Below are positions 11,609 through 23,081 of a DNA stretch of 64,000 nucleotides, one piece after another (the first letter of the stretch is position 1; each line of letters starts with the position of its first letter). The stretch covers positions 701,501 to 765,500 of the forward strand of contig JAQFVV010006474.1 of the NCBI GenBank assembly GCA_028023455.1, in the 5' to 3' direction. The notes under the pieces are model-generated. The model saw only the letters and a list, made by a program, of their open reading frames with translations. It was not told the origin of the DNA and ran no database searches. Both the position numbers and the translations under genes were made by a program. The DNA is from Epiperipatus broadwayi. Lineage: Eukaryota > Onychophora > Udeonychophora > Euonychophora > Peripatidae.

Positions 11609-13736
11609 TGTAAGCGGGAACCCCTCACTATATACCCCGAGATTACGGGCTTCGAAACAAACATGACATAGCGTAAGGCTTTATTTTTTTTCTTACATCG
11701 ACAGTTATTCACGATCCACATAAGGGGGCGCCAGATACGATTATTTAAGTTGATTTTAACTACTCGCATCACCTTACATCATGTCAAAACGATTTCGAAG
11801 TCTAATCCCACCCACTAGCTCAAAACTCCCAGCATGGACCAATAAGGTGTCTCAAGGTTGTTACATGTTTGTTTCTAAAATGACTCCTCCCGGAGAAGAC
11901 GCATTGTCCGCTAATTAAAATCAGCAAGGTTTTCTACTAAGTCGATCACGGCATAAAGATCGTTTATTGGTTATCACTGACCTATGAGGTTGTTCGCTTA
12001 CGCCCCGAACACAAGGCTTACAAGTTCATCCCCCCGCTTTATTGTATATAACATAATTTATTGACGTTTACTTTGATTATAGACCCGCCCGCTCTTAAAT
12101 CTATCTTAACTAAGGTGAAATAAGAAACATCGTGACTTACGGCACGATGGTGACATAATTAATAAAATAACTAAATGAAAATTAAAATTAACTAAATCTA
12201 CTTCAAAGATAAGTTATCAAAGAATAAATAACTACGGTTTTGATTGTGTGTGAAAAGATTTGAGATATGCTCGACTTGATTAGATATTGAACAAGTTTAT
12301 TAAATATGAAAAGAAAACATTATTAATTGATTTATTACAAAACATTATTAATTGATTTATTACAAAACATTATTAATTGATTTATTACACACGCGCACAT
12401 ACATTCACGCCCACAGAGAACCATAAGTATTCATAACACAATTTGAATAACGAGAAAGTTCCTTTCTATTTGATAAATATATAATCTTTCCTTAGCTTCA
12501 CTTAAGTTCAAAGTTCATGTTTACAAAGTTCAGTAACAAAGATAAACTATCATGACGAGGAAAGTCTTAAGATTTATTTGAGTAAATTTATGTTGGTTAA
12601 TTACGAGATTGCCTTACGAGTTTATTAATTGAGTGAGTGAACAGAATAAAAAAACATATTTACCTAGGATTTGTCTTGGTTGCAACGAAGGTCGATTGGT
12701 CTGGACGAGTTTGGGTGTTTCACGGAACATTTCTTTTATTAGGAGCATTCACTTAACACGACGATGTTATCAGAATTTCATAGCTTCGGAGATATTTCAG
12801 TAGCGGAGCGCCGATCAGTCACTGAAGGGTTTATTAGCCCCTCATGACAGTCGACGCTCTTGGTATTAATTTCATGATGATCATTTTAAATATTGAGGAA
12901 TAACCAAGCTAATTCAGAACAATTCTAATTTTAAATAAAAGCATAAGCATCGGAATAAATGAGCAGGTGGTAATTCAGCGTACTGAGAATTGGAAAATAA
13001 AAAACAATAATGAAAATGTATTAATCGAAATGAATCGAATCGAACTGAATCCAAACAATTCTTTCCAAAATTCCAAAATTAATCATTGAATAGGTTTTGA
13101 CTAGTATTTATAAAGGTTGATCCATATCTTGGGATCCAATCTACCCCCATAGTTCCCTGTTCTTGGAGTTGTCGTTCAGGTCCGCGTTTGAGGTACCTGC
13201 TCACTCACTCTTTGTGCTAAAGGCAATATTTATTTTGGGACAATCTCATTTTGCAATCTCACTCAACCAACCTTATTCCTTCACACCTCGAAGGCATGCG
13301 TGTGTGCGTGTGTTTTACTAGAACAATACAAGTTATTTTAAATTTAGAAGTCGAGCATTTATCTTTTCCTCAAATCTTTTCTATAAGTTTTATTCTAGTT
13401 AAAATTATATTTCTAAAATAAACATTTTCTAATTCCCCGTGGTGATTTTGATTGATAATTATTTTTATTATTTTAGGAGTGCGTATTATATTTTATTATT
13501 TAGGAAAGCAAATTATTTTTTGTTATTATTTTTATTATCTAAAGGCTTTAATCATTTAATTAGACGTTTTACCGTCTGCATTTTATCAATGTGTTTTATA
13601 AAATGTATTTATGAGAGAAAGAAAACTATTACTAATTACGAAAATAAAGTTACGAGTGTTTTATGTTGCTTGCTGGTGTGTGTGTGTTTATCGATGTATC
13701 CTAGATTTAATATTGATGTAACGCTGTCTCGTTACA
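11609..13736 (-). repeat. 5' LTR of element 1
   Basis: Partner of 7101-9228. It should hold the promoter for the gag transcript; a TATA candidate is at 13105-13112. Confidence 0.9.
13105..13112 (-). promoter_or_regulatory. TATA box candidate in the 5' LTR of element 1
   Basis: Minus-strand TATAAATA lies about 630 bp from the LTR start. Element 2 has TATAAAAG at almost the same distance (about 620 bp) in its own LTR, which supports a shared promoter layout. Confidence 0.45.
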
Positions 13737-13751
13737 ATATATATATATATA

Positions 13752-16080
13752 GACCGAGACAGTGATAGGAATCAAATAAAATAAGAGATCAAATTTAGTT
13801 TTAAATAATTTCACACAATTTATTTATATAAATATATATATATAATGCCACTGTCTGCTTATATGAGACAGGGATGCATATTAAATAATTGTTGGCATTA
13901 TATTTCAATAAATGACAAAAGGTTATAAAGCAAAGTGATATATTCTATTCCTCGGGCTAATAGCATTGCGATAATGTGCTTGATGAGATAGGAACATGTG
14001 CGAGGTGCTTTGAGTAATTATACAAGTTTAAGAAAATATTTGAAACTTAAGTGTTCTAAAATATTTATTGATTTCGAGAATAGCATGAACTAAAGCTTAC
14101 TAAGCAACAAAGTGGGAATGGGATCAAAGCATTTATTTGAGAATAATAATAATAATAGAGTTGCATTGGGAGGTCAGTATTGCTGATAATGAATTTATTA
14201 AAGTTGGACGGTGTGACACGTTTAAGTCACGGATGCTTTGTAAAATAAATATAAAATAAAACAATATTGAAGATCCAAAATAATTACGGAGGGCATCTCG
14301 CCACTAACCCGTAGGAAAGTATTTTGATGAACAGACGAAACTTAGCGACTGGGTGACGATTGTGTGTAATTCCCAGGGGTGTCATTTGTGAACACCCTCT
14401 GCCTGGAAACTTGCAATAAGTGAAAAAAATGGACTTTGCCATGTAAAGAATCCTTGGAAAATAAAACAAAGCAGTCTCAACAACCAATTCATTTACCAGC
14501 AATACGAGACTAGTGTATATAAAAACATACTAAATGGGTTTTACTCGGATTAAGAGAAATGCCCAATCAAATTCCCCGAAATTTATTTAAAAGGGTCCGC
14601 ACATTCTCAACGTCAATGATGAACTTTATAATTAAAGTAGAACACGGTAATTAAAATAGGAAAATGCATGCTTGCGGGTTTGAAAAGTAAGTATAGATTT
14701 ATATACGCAATCATGCATTAGGGGAAACATTTAATCATTGACCTCGCACATACTCTCATATTAGATTAAAATCAATAACATGTAGATTTTAAACTATGTG
14801 ATTATATTATATAATAAAGAATAGAATCACCCTCGAACAACTGATTTGCAACATAATAAAATTGGAAAATTATAAATTTAAAATATGCCTTAATAGCGGC
14901 GTCTTACTTTCAATAAAGGGAATAGTTCACTTGGTCAAAGACGATTCTGACACATTATCATAATAAAATAAAAGAAAGCTTTATAAATAGAAAATATTAA
15001 CCCAAGGATAGAGAGCAAAATGTTGAGTATATTTAAACATGTTAAAGAAATACATAATGAAGTTACGTGAAATATAAAAAAAACAATGTAAAATAGCTAT
15101 AGCATGTTAGTTAGGAATCACAAGAGCTCTTGGGTTAATTTAGGTTACCTCTGGAGAAGCATTTGCAGGTAGATGTTCGGCAGGTTTTATAATTCAGCAG
15201 CAAAATCTGGAATGTTCATATTTTTGCAGCAGCAGCAGTTCCACGGTTTCTTATGTGATAGCTTTTGATGGTATGGAGCAGCGGCTGGCTATTCCGAGGG
15301 GACATAGCCATCTTAATGCCTCTACTCTGACATGTCAAGGTTAGCAATTTATTAGAACACAGAATGATTTCTCTTAGACACATTAGAATAAAAACTACTA
15401 ACTGGAGAACAAAAGAAAAACCTCCTTTTTATAGTAGGTGTTAACAATAGAACTGCCCTGGAGCATTACAAAAATATATCGGACTTATCAGCTGTAATTA
15501 AATCATCCGAATGTCTAAAGGAATTCAACATTAATTAATTTCTTTTGTTACTTTCCCTGTCGACATTCGAATTACAAACTAGATTTAATTAAAAATTACT
15601 TTTATTAATTAAAGAAAACCTTAAGTGGACATCTGCTGTTTTTAGATAAACTTATAGAACATTAACTAATTAAACTATTGTCCCTGATTTATTTAAACAG
15701 AAATATTTGGAATAACTTTTATTAAATTAAGAAAATGATTTTGCTTTTTAAATTGCAATATTTGAATCTATTTACTAAACGAATATTTACTAAATGAGTT
15801 TTATTTTAAATCAAAATACATTACGACGGTAATATATTTGTAAATAGATTCAAACAAAATAACTTTAACAATTTATAATTTTGATATGTTTTAAAATGGA
15901 TATCATAGTGTGTGCGCAATTACGACTTATATAACTTACTTTTTAATAAATGTAAATTATGTGAACAAATACATAATTCATAATATTTTATTTTATTTGG
16001 GAATAAGTTATATATATAATACGAGCATTGTGCTCGTGGTTTAAAATTAGGCGGGATTTTCGGTATATAAGCATATTGCA
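13752..16080 (-). other. Possible solo LTR or LTR relic
   Basis: About 2.3 kb without coding content whose texture resembles the two LTR families: AT-rich with scattered GC-richer islands, and a minus-strand TATAAAAA near 15430 about 0.6 kb from the right edge, as in both LTRs. A block ATGCTTGCGG near 14670 resembles one in element 2's LTR. No second copy, clear TG...CA ends or target duplication could be fixed, so this is a guess from layout only. Confidence 0.3.
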
Positions 16081-17167
16081 GACACACTACGATAGATTGG
16101 GGTTCAAACTAAGGTATGAGGGTAGGAAGTAGGTGAGAAAAGGTGAAACGAAGATCTGCAAAGCAGACCTTACTGTTTCAATATATAAATCATTACTTGT
16201 TATACAAACATGCAAGAGAAAACACACACACCAATACAAATATAAATATACTAATAAATTATTCCACCCTTCAAAAATCATTATGTCTATAAAATAAGGT
16301 TGCTTCAAACTTGGATCAGAGACACAAAATTATACTGTACAAAAACTACTTTTGTTATATTTGAATAAAAATTTATATACTGTATAATAAAGAACATAAA
16401 TTATTTAATATTATATAATTTACATACTACACACATGCACCAATCCAACACAAATTAATAAATTATACCATTTATCAAATAATTAAAAAAAAAATTAATA
16501 AAATACAAAATTTAAATTGTATACTTTCAATATTCCACAATTATGTTTACATTCCATTGTAGGCCTTGAATACAAATATCAGTGTATTTTAATGCACTTG
16601 AATTAGATAATGAGGCTGATAAAAATTTTTTGCCTTTATTACCCTCATGTAAACTAGAAAATTGATCAAAATAGAAAAAAATTAAATGCGCCTGTTAAAA
16701 AAATAATAATAATAATTTAAATTTTATCTGATTTCAAATTGTGATATATCATTTGAAAGATGGAATTAAGCAGCAATGAATGCTGGGATTTATGTTGACA
16801 TCATGCTTATAGTTTTCATGCAATTTAAAAAAGAAAACAAAATTTCAACGAATCAGCTGCTTTTAGCTCACATTGTGCTATAAATATTGAACCCGCTAAC
16901 TTAGAGCATGTGCAAATAAATATAAATAATGTTTATAGATATAAAGTTTAAATTATAAATTTTACATTTTGATTTACAAGTTTTGAACTTACCCTATCCA
17001 CAACTTTAACATGATCCATTTTAGATAAATATAATAATGATTATCAGTAATCATTTATTAAACTAGAAATTATCTCTAACCCAGATATAAACTTTAAACT
17101 TTAATTAAAGATGAATATATTTGTATTTTTAATTAAACACACACACATGAAGGAATTCAGATGTGAT
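16081..17167. other. Non-coding AT-rich sequence
   Basis: Nothing beyond short AT-rich and CA-rich stretches was recognised. Confidence 0.4.
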
Positions 17168-17374
17168 ATGTTGGACTATTTCCATCATCTCTGATTAAAT
17201 TGAATGTATAGAAAATTTTAACCTTTATTTAAACTTTCCAAATACAAACGACTTGTTAGTAATAACACATTTATGAGTGAATGTGTTATCACTAACAAGT
17301 TGTTTGTATTTGGAAAGTTTAAAATTTTCTATACATTCAACATTCACTCATAGATGATGGAAATAGTCCAACAT
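17168..17374. mobile_element. Foldback hairpin MITE, copy 1
   Basis: The 207-bp unit is almost wholly self-complementary. The ends read ATGTTGGACTATTTCCATC and its reverse complement, and the inner stem contains AACTTTCCAAATACAAACGA against its inverse. The loop is only a few bases near 17274. Copies 2 (30931-31189) and 3 (about 54960-55850) share the terminal TTGGACTATTTCCATCATCT block. There is no coding capacity. Confidence 0.8.
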
Positions 17375-17391
17375 ATAGCATCTAATAATAT

Positions 17392-17567
17392 TAAAACAGG
17401 CAAAACTCTTTATACAGTATTGCCATTCAGTGTGAGCCAGAGTAATCAATGGATTCCAGAAGGCTTGTGCATAAAATTCCTATCTAGTGCCTACTCATCC
17501 AATACAGTTATCATAACAGTTATGAGCTAGCATAGGAAATGGTGATCCTGTGATGTTTACTGGTTTA
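17392..17567 (+). mobile_element. Short retroelement of the hammerhead-linked family, copy a
   Basis: A 176-bp unit flanked by the 12-bp direct repeat ATCTAATAATAT (17380-17391 and 17568-17579). It starts with the family head AAAACAGGCAAAACTC, keeps the left arm with GCCAGAGTAATCAATGGAT, and jumps to the family tail GGAAATGGTGATC...GATGTTTACTGG. The segment that carries the hammerhead-like core in longer copies is deleted here. It sits 5 bp from the foldback at 17374. Confidence 0.75.
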
Positions 17568-17579
17568 ATCTAATAATAT

Positions 17580-18753
17580 ATCATCATCACAATCCTTCAG
17601 ACAAATGAAGTAATTCAATTTCATTTCTCTTTTCCCATGTGTAATATCTTTTATAGATGTACTTAATAAGTGCATCTATAAAAGTTTAAATTATATTAAA
17701 CTTTTTATATATACATCAGTAGTTATAATTTTTTTCTATTTCTTCTCACTTCAATTATTTATCTCAATAATAATCTGAGAATTTTTTTATTCCATCGCTT
17801 TTATCAATATTTCACTTTTTGTAAATTTTAAAAATTATTTCCATATTTTTTAAGCTTTATATAAAAAAAGTGTTTTTGTTTTATTCAAATTCACTCATGA
17901 ATAATTAAATACTAATCATTTGTTAACTAAAAGTATATTGTGTGGATGTAAAACAATATTTTTATTTATCACATTCTATATTATAATCATATCAACCTGT
18001 ATGCAGCCCACATTAGTCAGACTGAAACGCTTCATAAAAATAAGGAGAGAAATGTATAAACTATTTTATTACGTGCCATTGAATAAACTGCTTAAAAGGA
18101 AGTTGATATATGTATGCATTTGACAATATTATTAAAGTGTGTACTGTGAAAGACAATTACGTAATGGTATCTAAATAATCTATTATAAAACTTTCCCAGT
18201 CAGTTTAAGTGTAAGCATGGTTTTGAACCCATAAATATCATTTTTACAGTATTTAGATATATACATGATAGCTGAAAGATAGATTAAAACCTGGGTAGTC
18301 TAATATCAAAGCTATATGCATAATAATCTACATAATATGAGATCTTCCAGCTATGTACATAGTTGATTAATAGAATACCAATGATGAAACAAAATTTTCA
18401 TAATACTAACCAATGTGATGATTATGATGGAGATTCATAATTACAAGAACTCCTAACAGTATTTTATTTGCTTTAGATTTCAATCAAAAAGAAACTCCAG
18501 GTATAAAACCTCCTCAAAAAGAGAAAGCTTACTAAGAATACTAATGAAAAATTATCATCATTATTGCCAATTATTACTGTGATACCCCAGAATATTCTCC
18601 AGTGGTTCACATGCTATCTCAGAGTTGTGGATGGTCATAAGTAGTATATGTGTGCTGAAATTATAATGTTTTAATGGACTTATAAACAAATGGATTGATA
18701 AAACAATAATTTATTAACAAAACAAAAACGTAAGCAGGTTGGTTTCATTTATA
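17580..18753. other. Non-coding AT-rich sequence
   Basis: A short perfect hairpin lies near 17648-17684, with CTTTTATAGATG facing CATCTATAAAAG. No gene was recognised. Confidence 0.4.
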
Positions 18754-18967
18754 TACTAGTGATTTCCAATTTGCAGATATAAAGTAAATGTGCCACAACA
18801 ATTAATATATTCTCAGTTTTTAAGTCTATACTCATGATTTCAAATGCAGATATAAAACAAAACATATTGCAATAATTAATATGTTTTCCGTTTGTCTTTG
18901 CTAGCGATTCCAATTTCAGATCTAAAATATAACATCACAACAATTAATATATTTTCAGTTTTTAAGT
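18754..18967 (+). repeat. Tandem array, three diverged units of about 72 bp
   Basis: Units start near 18754, 18829 and 18900. Each has a TAGTGATTTCCAATTTGCAG-like start, then ACAACAATTAATATATT and CAGTTTTTAAGTCTA. They differ by substitutions and small indels. Confidence 0.65.
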
Positions 18968-19887
18968 CTAAGTCTATTTTAATATAATAATATGAATATC
19001 TTACCAGTCAAAATAAGGTCTTAAGTCCTAAATCATGGGTTTTCATATATTGTTTTTCTTATTTGTGTAATTATAGTCATCTTCATAACTTCCCTTGAAG
19101 ACTAGATTTCTTCCCCTTACATGCCGGGTACTGGAATTATAGTTATAGCAGCATAATGACATATCACCTGTAGAATATCAATAGGTCTTCAGCAATTTAA
19201 TGCTATGGTTTATTCTATATCATATTACTTGCATTTTAAAGGCTATCATGATCTAGTTCCACAGACTTTGACATTATTTACTGGATTGGACTTCATACAT
19301 GGAATCTTATGACTGATGTGTTACTTTTTTCTTAGCCTTGTGGAGCAAATAATCCTCTACTGTATGAAAACATTATTATAGCTTCTGCTATAGACATTGC
19401 AATTTTAATTAGCTGAAAAGTCTCTTCATCTGCATTGTTTATTTCAATACATACAGTTTGCAATCTGGAATCAAAATAGTATTCTACTGGAAATCAGCCA
19501 TAAAACAAACTCCACATTAAAAATGACTGAATAAGTATGTTAACGATACATAATTGTCACAAGCAATGTGTTTTTGGCTTGAAACTCTTCTTTCTTATAC
19601 TTAAATGTAATTAAAGTATGAAAATATTTTAGCATATGATAGTGTATAATAAATTAATAAAAATAAATAATGTTTGGATTGAGAAATATTTTACAGCAGT
19701 AGGATAGACAAGATAATACAAATGGCAGTATACCTATAATATAAATGACTAAAACAGAGGTATATCATGTTATTCTGGAGCAGTATGCTAATGTTGAGGT
19801 TGGTGTGCCATCAATTTATGATAATATAGACAAAAATAAAATGTGCAAATCTACAAATAAAAAGATATTTAACAGGATTATAAAATA

Positions 19888-21354
19888 CACTCTGGTCTCG
19901 TTTTATGCAGATTTATTTAATGCGATTTTGAAGTTATGCGATTCATTTTTCTTCTTAATATCTTTGTATGCAGTTTTCTTTTATGTGATAAAAATTATTA
20001 GATCAGAAGTGGAGCACTGATAATGCACTATTACTTTAAATATTATAAATTTTGTGCACTCACGTCATATTTAAAGTAATAACACATTATCGGAGTTCGA
20101 CTTCCATCTAATAATTTCAATATTTTAAGCACTTTATAATAGTACCGTAATAGATTTATGCAATAAAGAAGTTCATAATTCACTAAAAATCAGGATTTCC
20201 CCATTTTATATACACACATTAAATTTTACAAGATTATAATGTAAATCTGTTCAAACATTATAGATGCCTACACTATGTATGTTGTTATTTTTGCATTTTA
20301 AATCACGTTCTATTTTTGCTTTTTAAAAAAAGAGTATGTAATCAATTAATCATTTAGTGTCCAAAAATAATAAATTTTACAAGACTATAATGTAAATCTG
20401 TTTAAACATTATAGATGAAAAATACTATGTATATGTTGTTGTTTTTGCATTTTAAATCATGTTCTATTTTTGTTTTTTATAAAAAGAATATGTAATCAAT
20501 TAATCATTTAGTGTCCGCAAGTTTATTTTTAAAAGGAGAGTAACCGCGGTGGACACAATTAAATTTGACAATTAAAATCTGATTTTTAATTGTAATTAAC
20601 AATTTAAAACTTACATAACATGATCTTAAATTAATGTGATTTGAAGCAATTAAATTTGATTTTTAAACGAAATTGAAAATTAAAAAATTAAAGACAAAAA
20701 TAAGAATTTAATTTTTGTTAGTTTAAATACATTTTGCTCAACAGTGGTGAGTCGATGTCTTTTTATTATCCTAAGTCTAAGTTCCTATTTTTATTTTAAA
20801 CTTTTAGTTTACTCTAATGGAGAGAAAAAAACACCAAAGAAAATGAATTTCTTTGGAAACAAAAATATCAATTTTAGATCGCTTAGCAAAATGGGAAGGA
20901 TCAACAGTGATTTGATAACATTTTAGTTGTATTTCCTCTTGACTTCGTTTAAGGAGAAGCTACAGTACCTCACATCACATCATGATGAATCTGATATCTC
21001 AAATAGTGATAATAATTAAAATACCGTACATGTATGAAAAAATGTAAATTACGCATAAAAATATATTGTTTTGAATAAAATTAAATACTGTAGTTAATAA
21101 AAAAAGTAAAAAAAGTTTATCTTGTATCAATTTTTTTCAAATATGAAATTTTTTATTAGTCATATTTTAGTTTCTTATTTTTTTTATGCGAATTTTAAAG
21201 TAATTATACATTGTTGCTTTGCTTTTATGCGATATTTGGAAAATTACAGTATGTATCCCCCATTTTTCAAGGTAAGGTAAGTCTATTTTTGTGCAATTTT
21301 TTTTGTGCGTGTTTTCTAAGGAACCTATCTACCGCATAAAATGAGACCCAGGTG
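19888..21354 (-). mobile_element. TA-flanked non-autonomous DNA transposon, copy 2
   Basis: Inverted relative to copy 1 at 3139-4456 and matching it throughout, with the same ends and TA at 19886-19887 and 21355-21356. It is longer (1467 bp) because a 151-bp internal segment is tandemly duplicated (20221-20371 and 20372-20522); the rest of copy 1 is represented once. The shared hairpin lies at about 20013-20098. No transposase frame is present. Confidence 0.75.
20221..20522. repeat. Internal 151-bp tandem duplication in MITE copy 2
   Basis: Both units begin AAATTTTACAAGA and end before the GTGTCC motif. They differ by several substitutions and small indels, so the duplication is not recent. 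Copy 1 has a single unit. Confidence 0.75.
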
Positions 21355-21356
21355 TA

Positions 21357-23022
21357 TCTATAAATACACTTATGATAACACATTCAAAAACCAAAAATTT
21401 GGAGGCCCAAATAAATATGGATTTGCCAATGTTAGAAACTGAACAACCAATGGATGCATCATCAATTGTGCAGGAAAAAATTCTGATTGTACAAATGCTG
21501 AAAGAAAAGAAACCAGCTACATTTACTATGGAAACAATGGATGCATTTATGAAAAAACTTGAATAAATGTATTTAAAAAATGAAGAGATCCAACAAAGCA
21601 GTGATAGAAAACTTGAAACAATGCATTCAAGAGATATAATACAAATATATAATATTCTAAAACTATTTCAGATTAAATAAATTCACTGGATTAACTTTAA
21701 CAATGAAATAAAAATTTATTAATTAGAAACAATAAAATAAAACTAAGGTCTGCTGGATGACATACATATAAAGTTGGCAATCTGATTTTGATTAATACAA
21801 TAAATACATTATAATAGGTTTACATAAAACACATCTAAATATGAGCACACAGATATGTGGTATAATAATTTATGAACATATTTGAAATGTTATAAACTAA
21901 TAATTAAAAAATGAGTTATCACACTTTAATGATATGTAAATAATAACTATTCACATATATATGTGGGTATCCATGAAAATATGTATGCACACTGATGTTT
22001 ATATATATGAGATTTTAATTTGTCAAAATAATAAACTTATTAAAAATATATTTTTCACAATTAATTCCATGTTGAAAATATACATAAAATTCACATGTAT
22101 GTGTGTATATATAAAATAAATAGTATGAATTAAATTAAAGCTATTAATTAGCTTCTTATTTTTTTTGTAAGTAAAAATTTTTCTTTAAAAAAATTAAACT
22201 ATTATTGTTTAGAAAGTTTTATTTAAAATTCAGGTCATTTTAGCCTCAATTATATATTTGATGCAGTATCTTTATCCATGCCTCTCATATAAACTATTTT
22301 TTAGCAAGCTGATGTACTTTCTGGGTAAGCTGGTCTTTTGTAAACTGTAGACTGGTTGATTTTCATTGTTGGGAAAGGTATAATTCAGTAACTATTGGCA
22401 TTCAATCAAGCCCATTTAGTCTCTATCATTTGACAGACTTCAGGCAAGCCAGCCATCTACTATATATCATGAACCATGGAACACAGAGAAGTAGGCCCTT
22501 TACTTTCATGTGAATCCAAGTTCTATCATTGTGATATTAGCAGTGGCAGCTTATTTGCCAACTGCACATTTAGTTATACCTTCATAGTAGCTCTATATAA
22601 TTCTAAAAACTCCCCTTAATCTTTTTATAATCAGAGTGAAAAGAAAAACAGTAATTAAAAGTAAGTTTTCATTATCTTGATTGAAAAAAGTTAACAACTC
22701 TTTTTAATTCAACTTAATCCTTTCAAAAACAACTTTGTTTGTATTTTTATCAAAATATATTATACAAGCATTAATTTAAAAAATTTGCTAATCAAAATAG
22801 ATAGTGGAATTTTATAATTACCAATATATTGTAACATAAAAACATACTTGTTTAAATTTCAAAATCCGAATCAATAAAATATTAATTAGTCTTTTTTAAA
22901 TGTTTAATTTATAATAATAAAAAATTTAATTCAAAATTATTTAATCCTTAACTGTTATTCCAGTGTAATGTAGACAATATCTACAAAAAAATGTATTTGT
23001 GTTTATTTCTACTTTTCAATTT

Positions 23023-23058
<36 letters not shown>

Positions 23059-23068
23059 CACAGACATT
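21357..23068. other. Non-coding sequence with a (TA)n(TG)n microsatellite at the right end
   Basis: A 64-codon frame at 21372-21566 has no recognisable motif and I do not call it a gene. Bases about 23023-23059 are a TA then TG microsatellite just before the target site of LINE A. Confidence 0.4.
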
Positions 23069-23081
23069 ACTATATTGTTGT

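Larger units (their letters stand above)
7101..13736 (-). mobile_element. LTR retrotransposon 1, gag-only and non-autonomous
   Basis: Two nearly identical 2128-bp direct repeats (7101-9228 and 11609-13736), each starting TGTAA and ending TTACA, flank a 2380-bp interior. The interior holds one gag-like gene on the minus strand, so the 5' LTR is the right-hand one. A primer-binding-site candidate follows the 5' LTR and a purine-rich tract precedes the 3' LTR. No protease, RT, RNase H or integrase can be read in the 845 bp after gag. The LTRs differ mainly by a short run near the TG end and a single T in a T-run, which suggests a recent insertion. Both flanks are AT repeats, so a 4-5-bp target duplication cannot be told from the microsatellite. 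Confidence 0.9.

Noticed and set aside
19301-19345. Additional hammerhead from GACTGATG
   Set aside because: Neither a stem II hairpin nor GAAA follows at the right distance.
21372-21566. 64-codon frame rich in M, E and K
   Set aside because: A gag or coiled-coil remnant was considered, but nothing matches the two gag genes or any domain.
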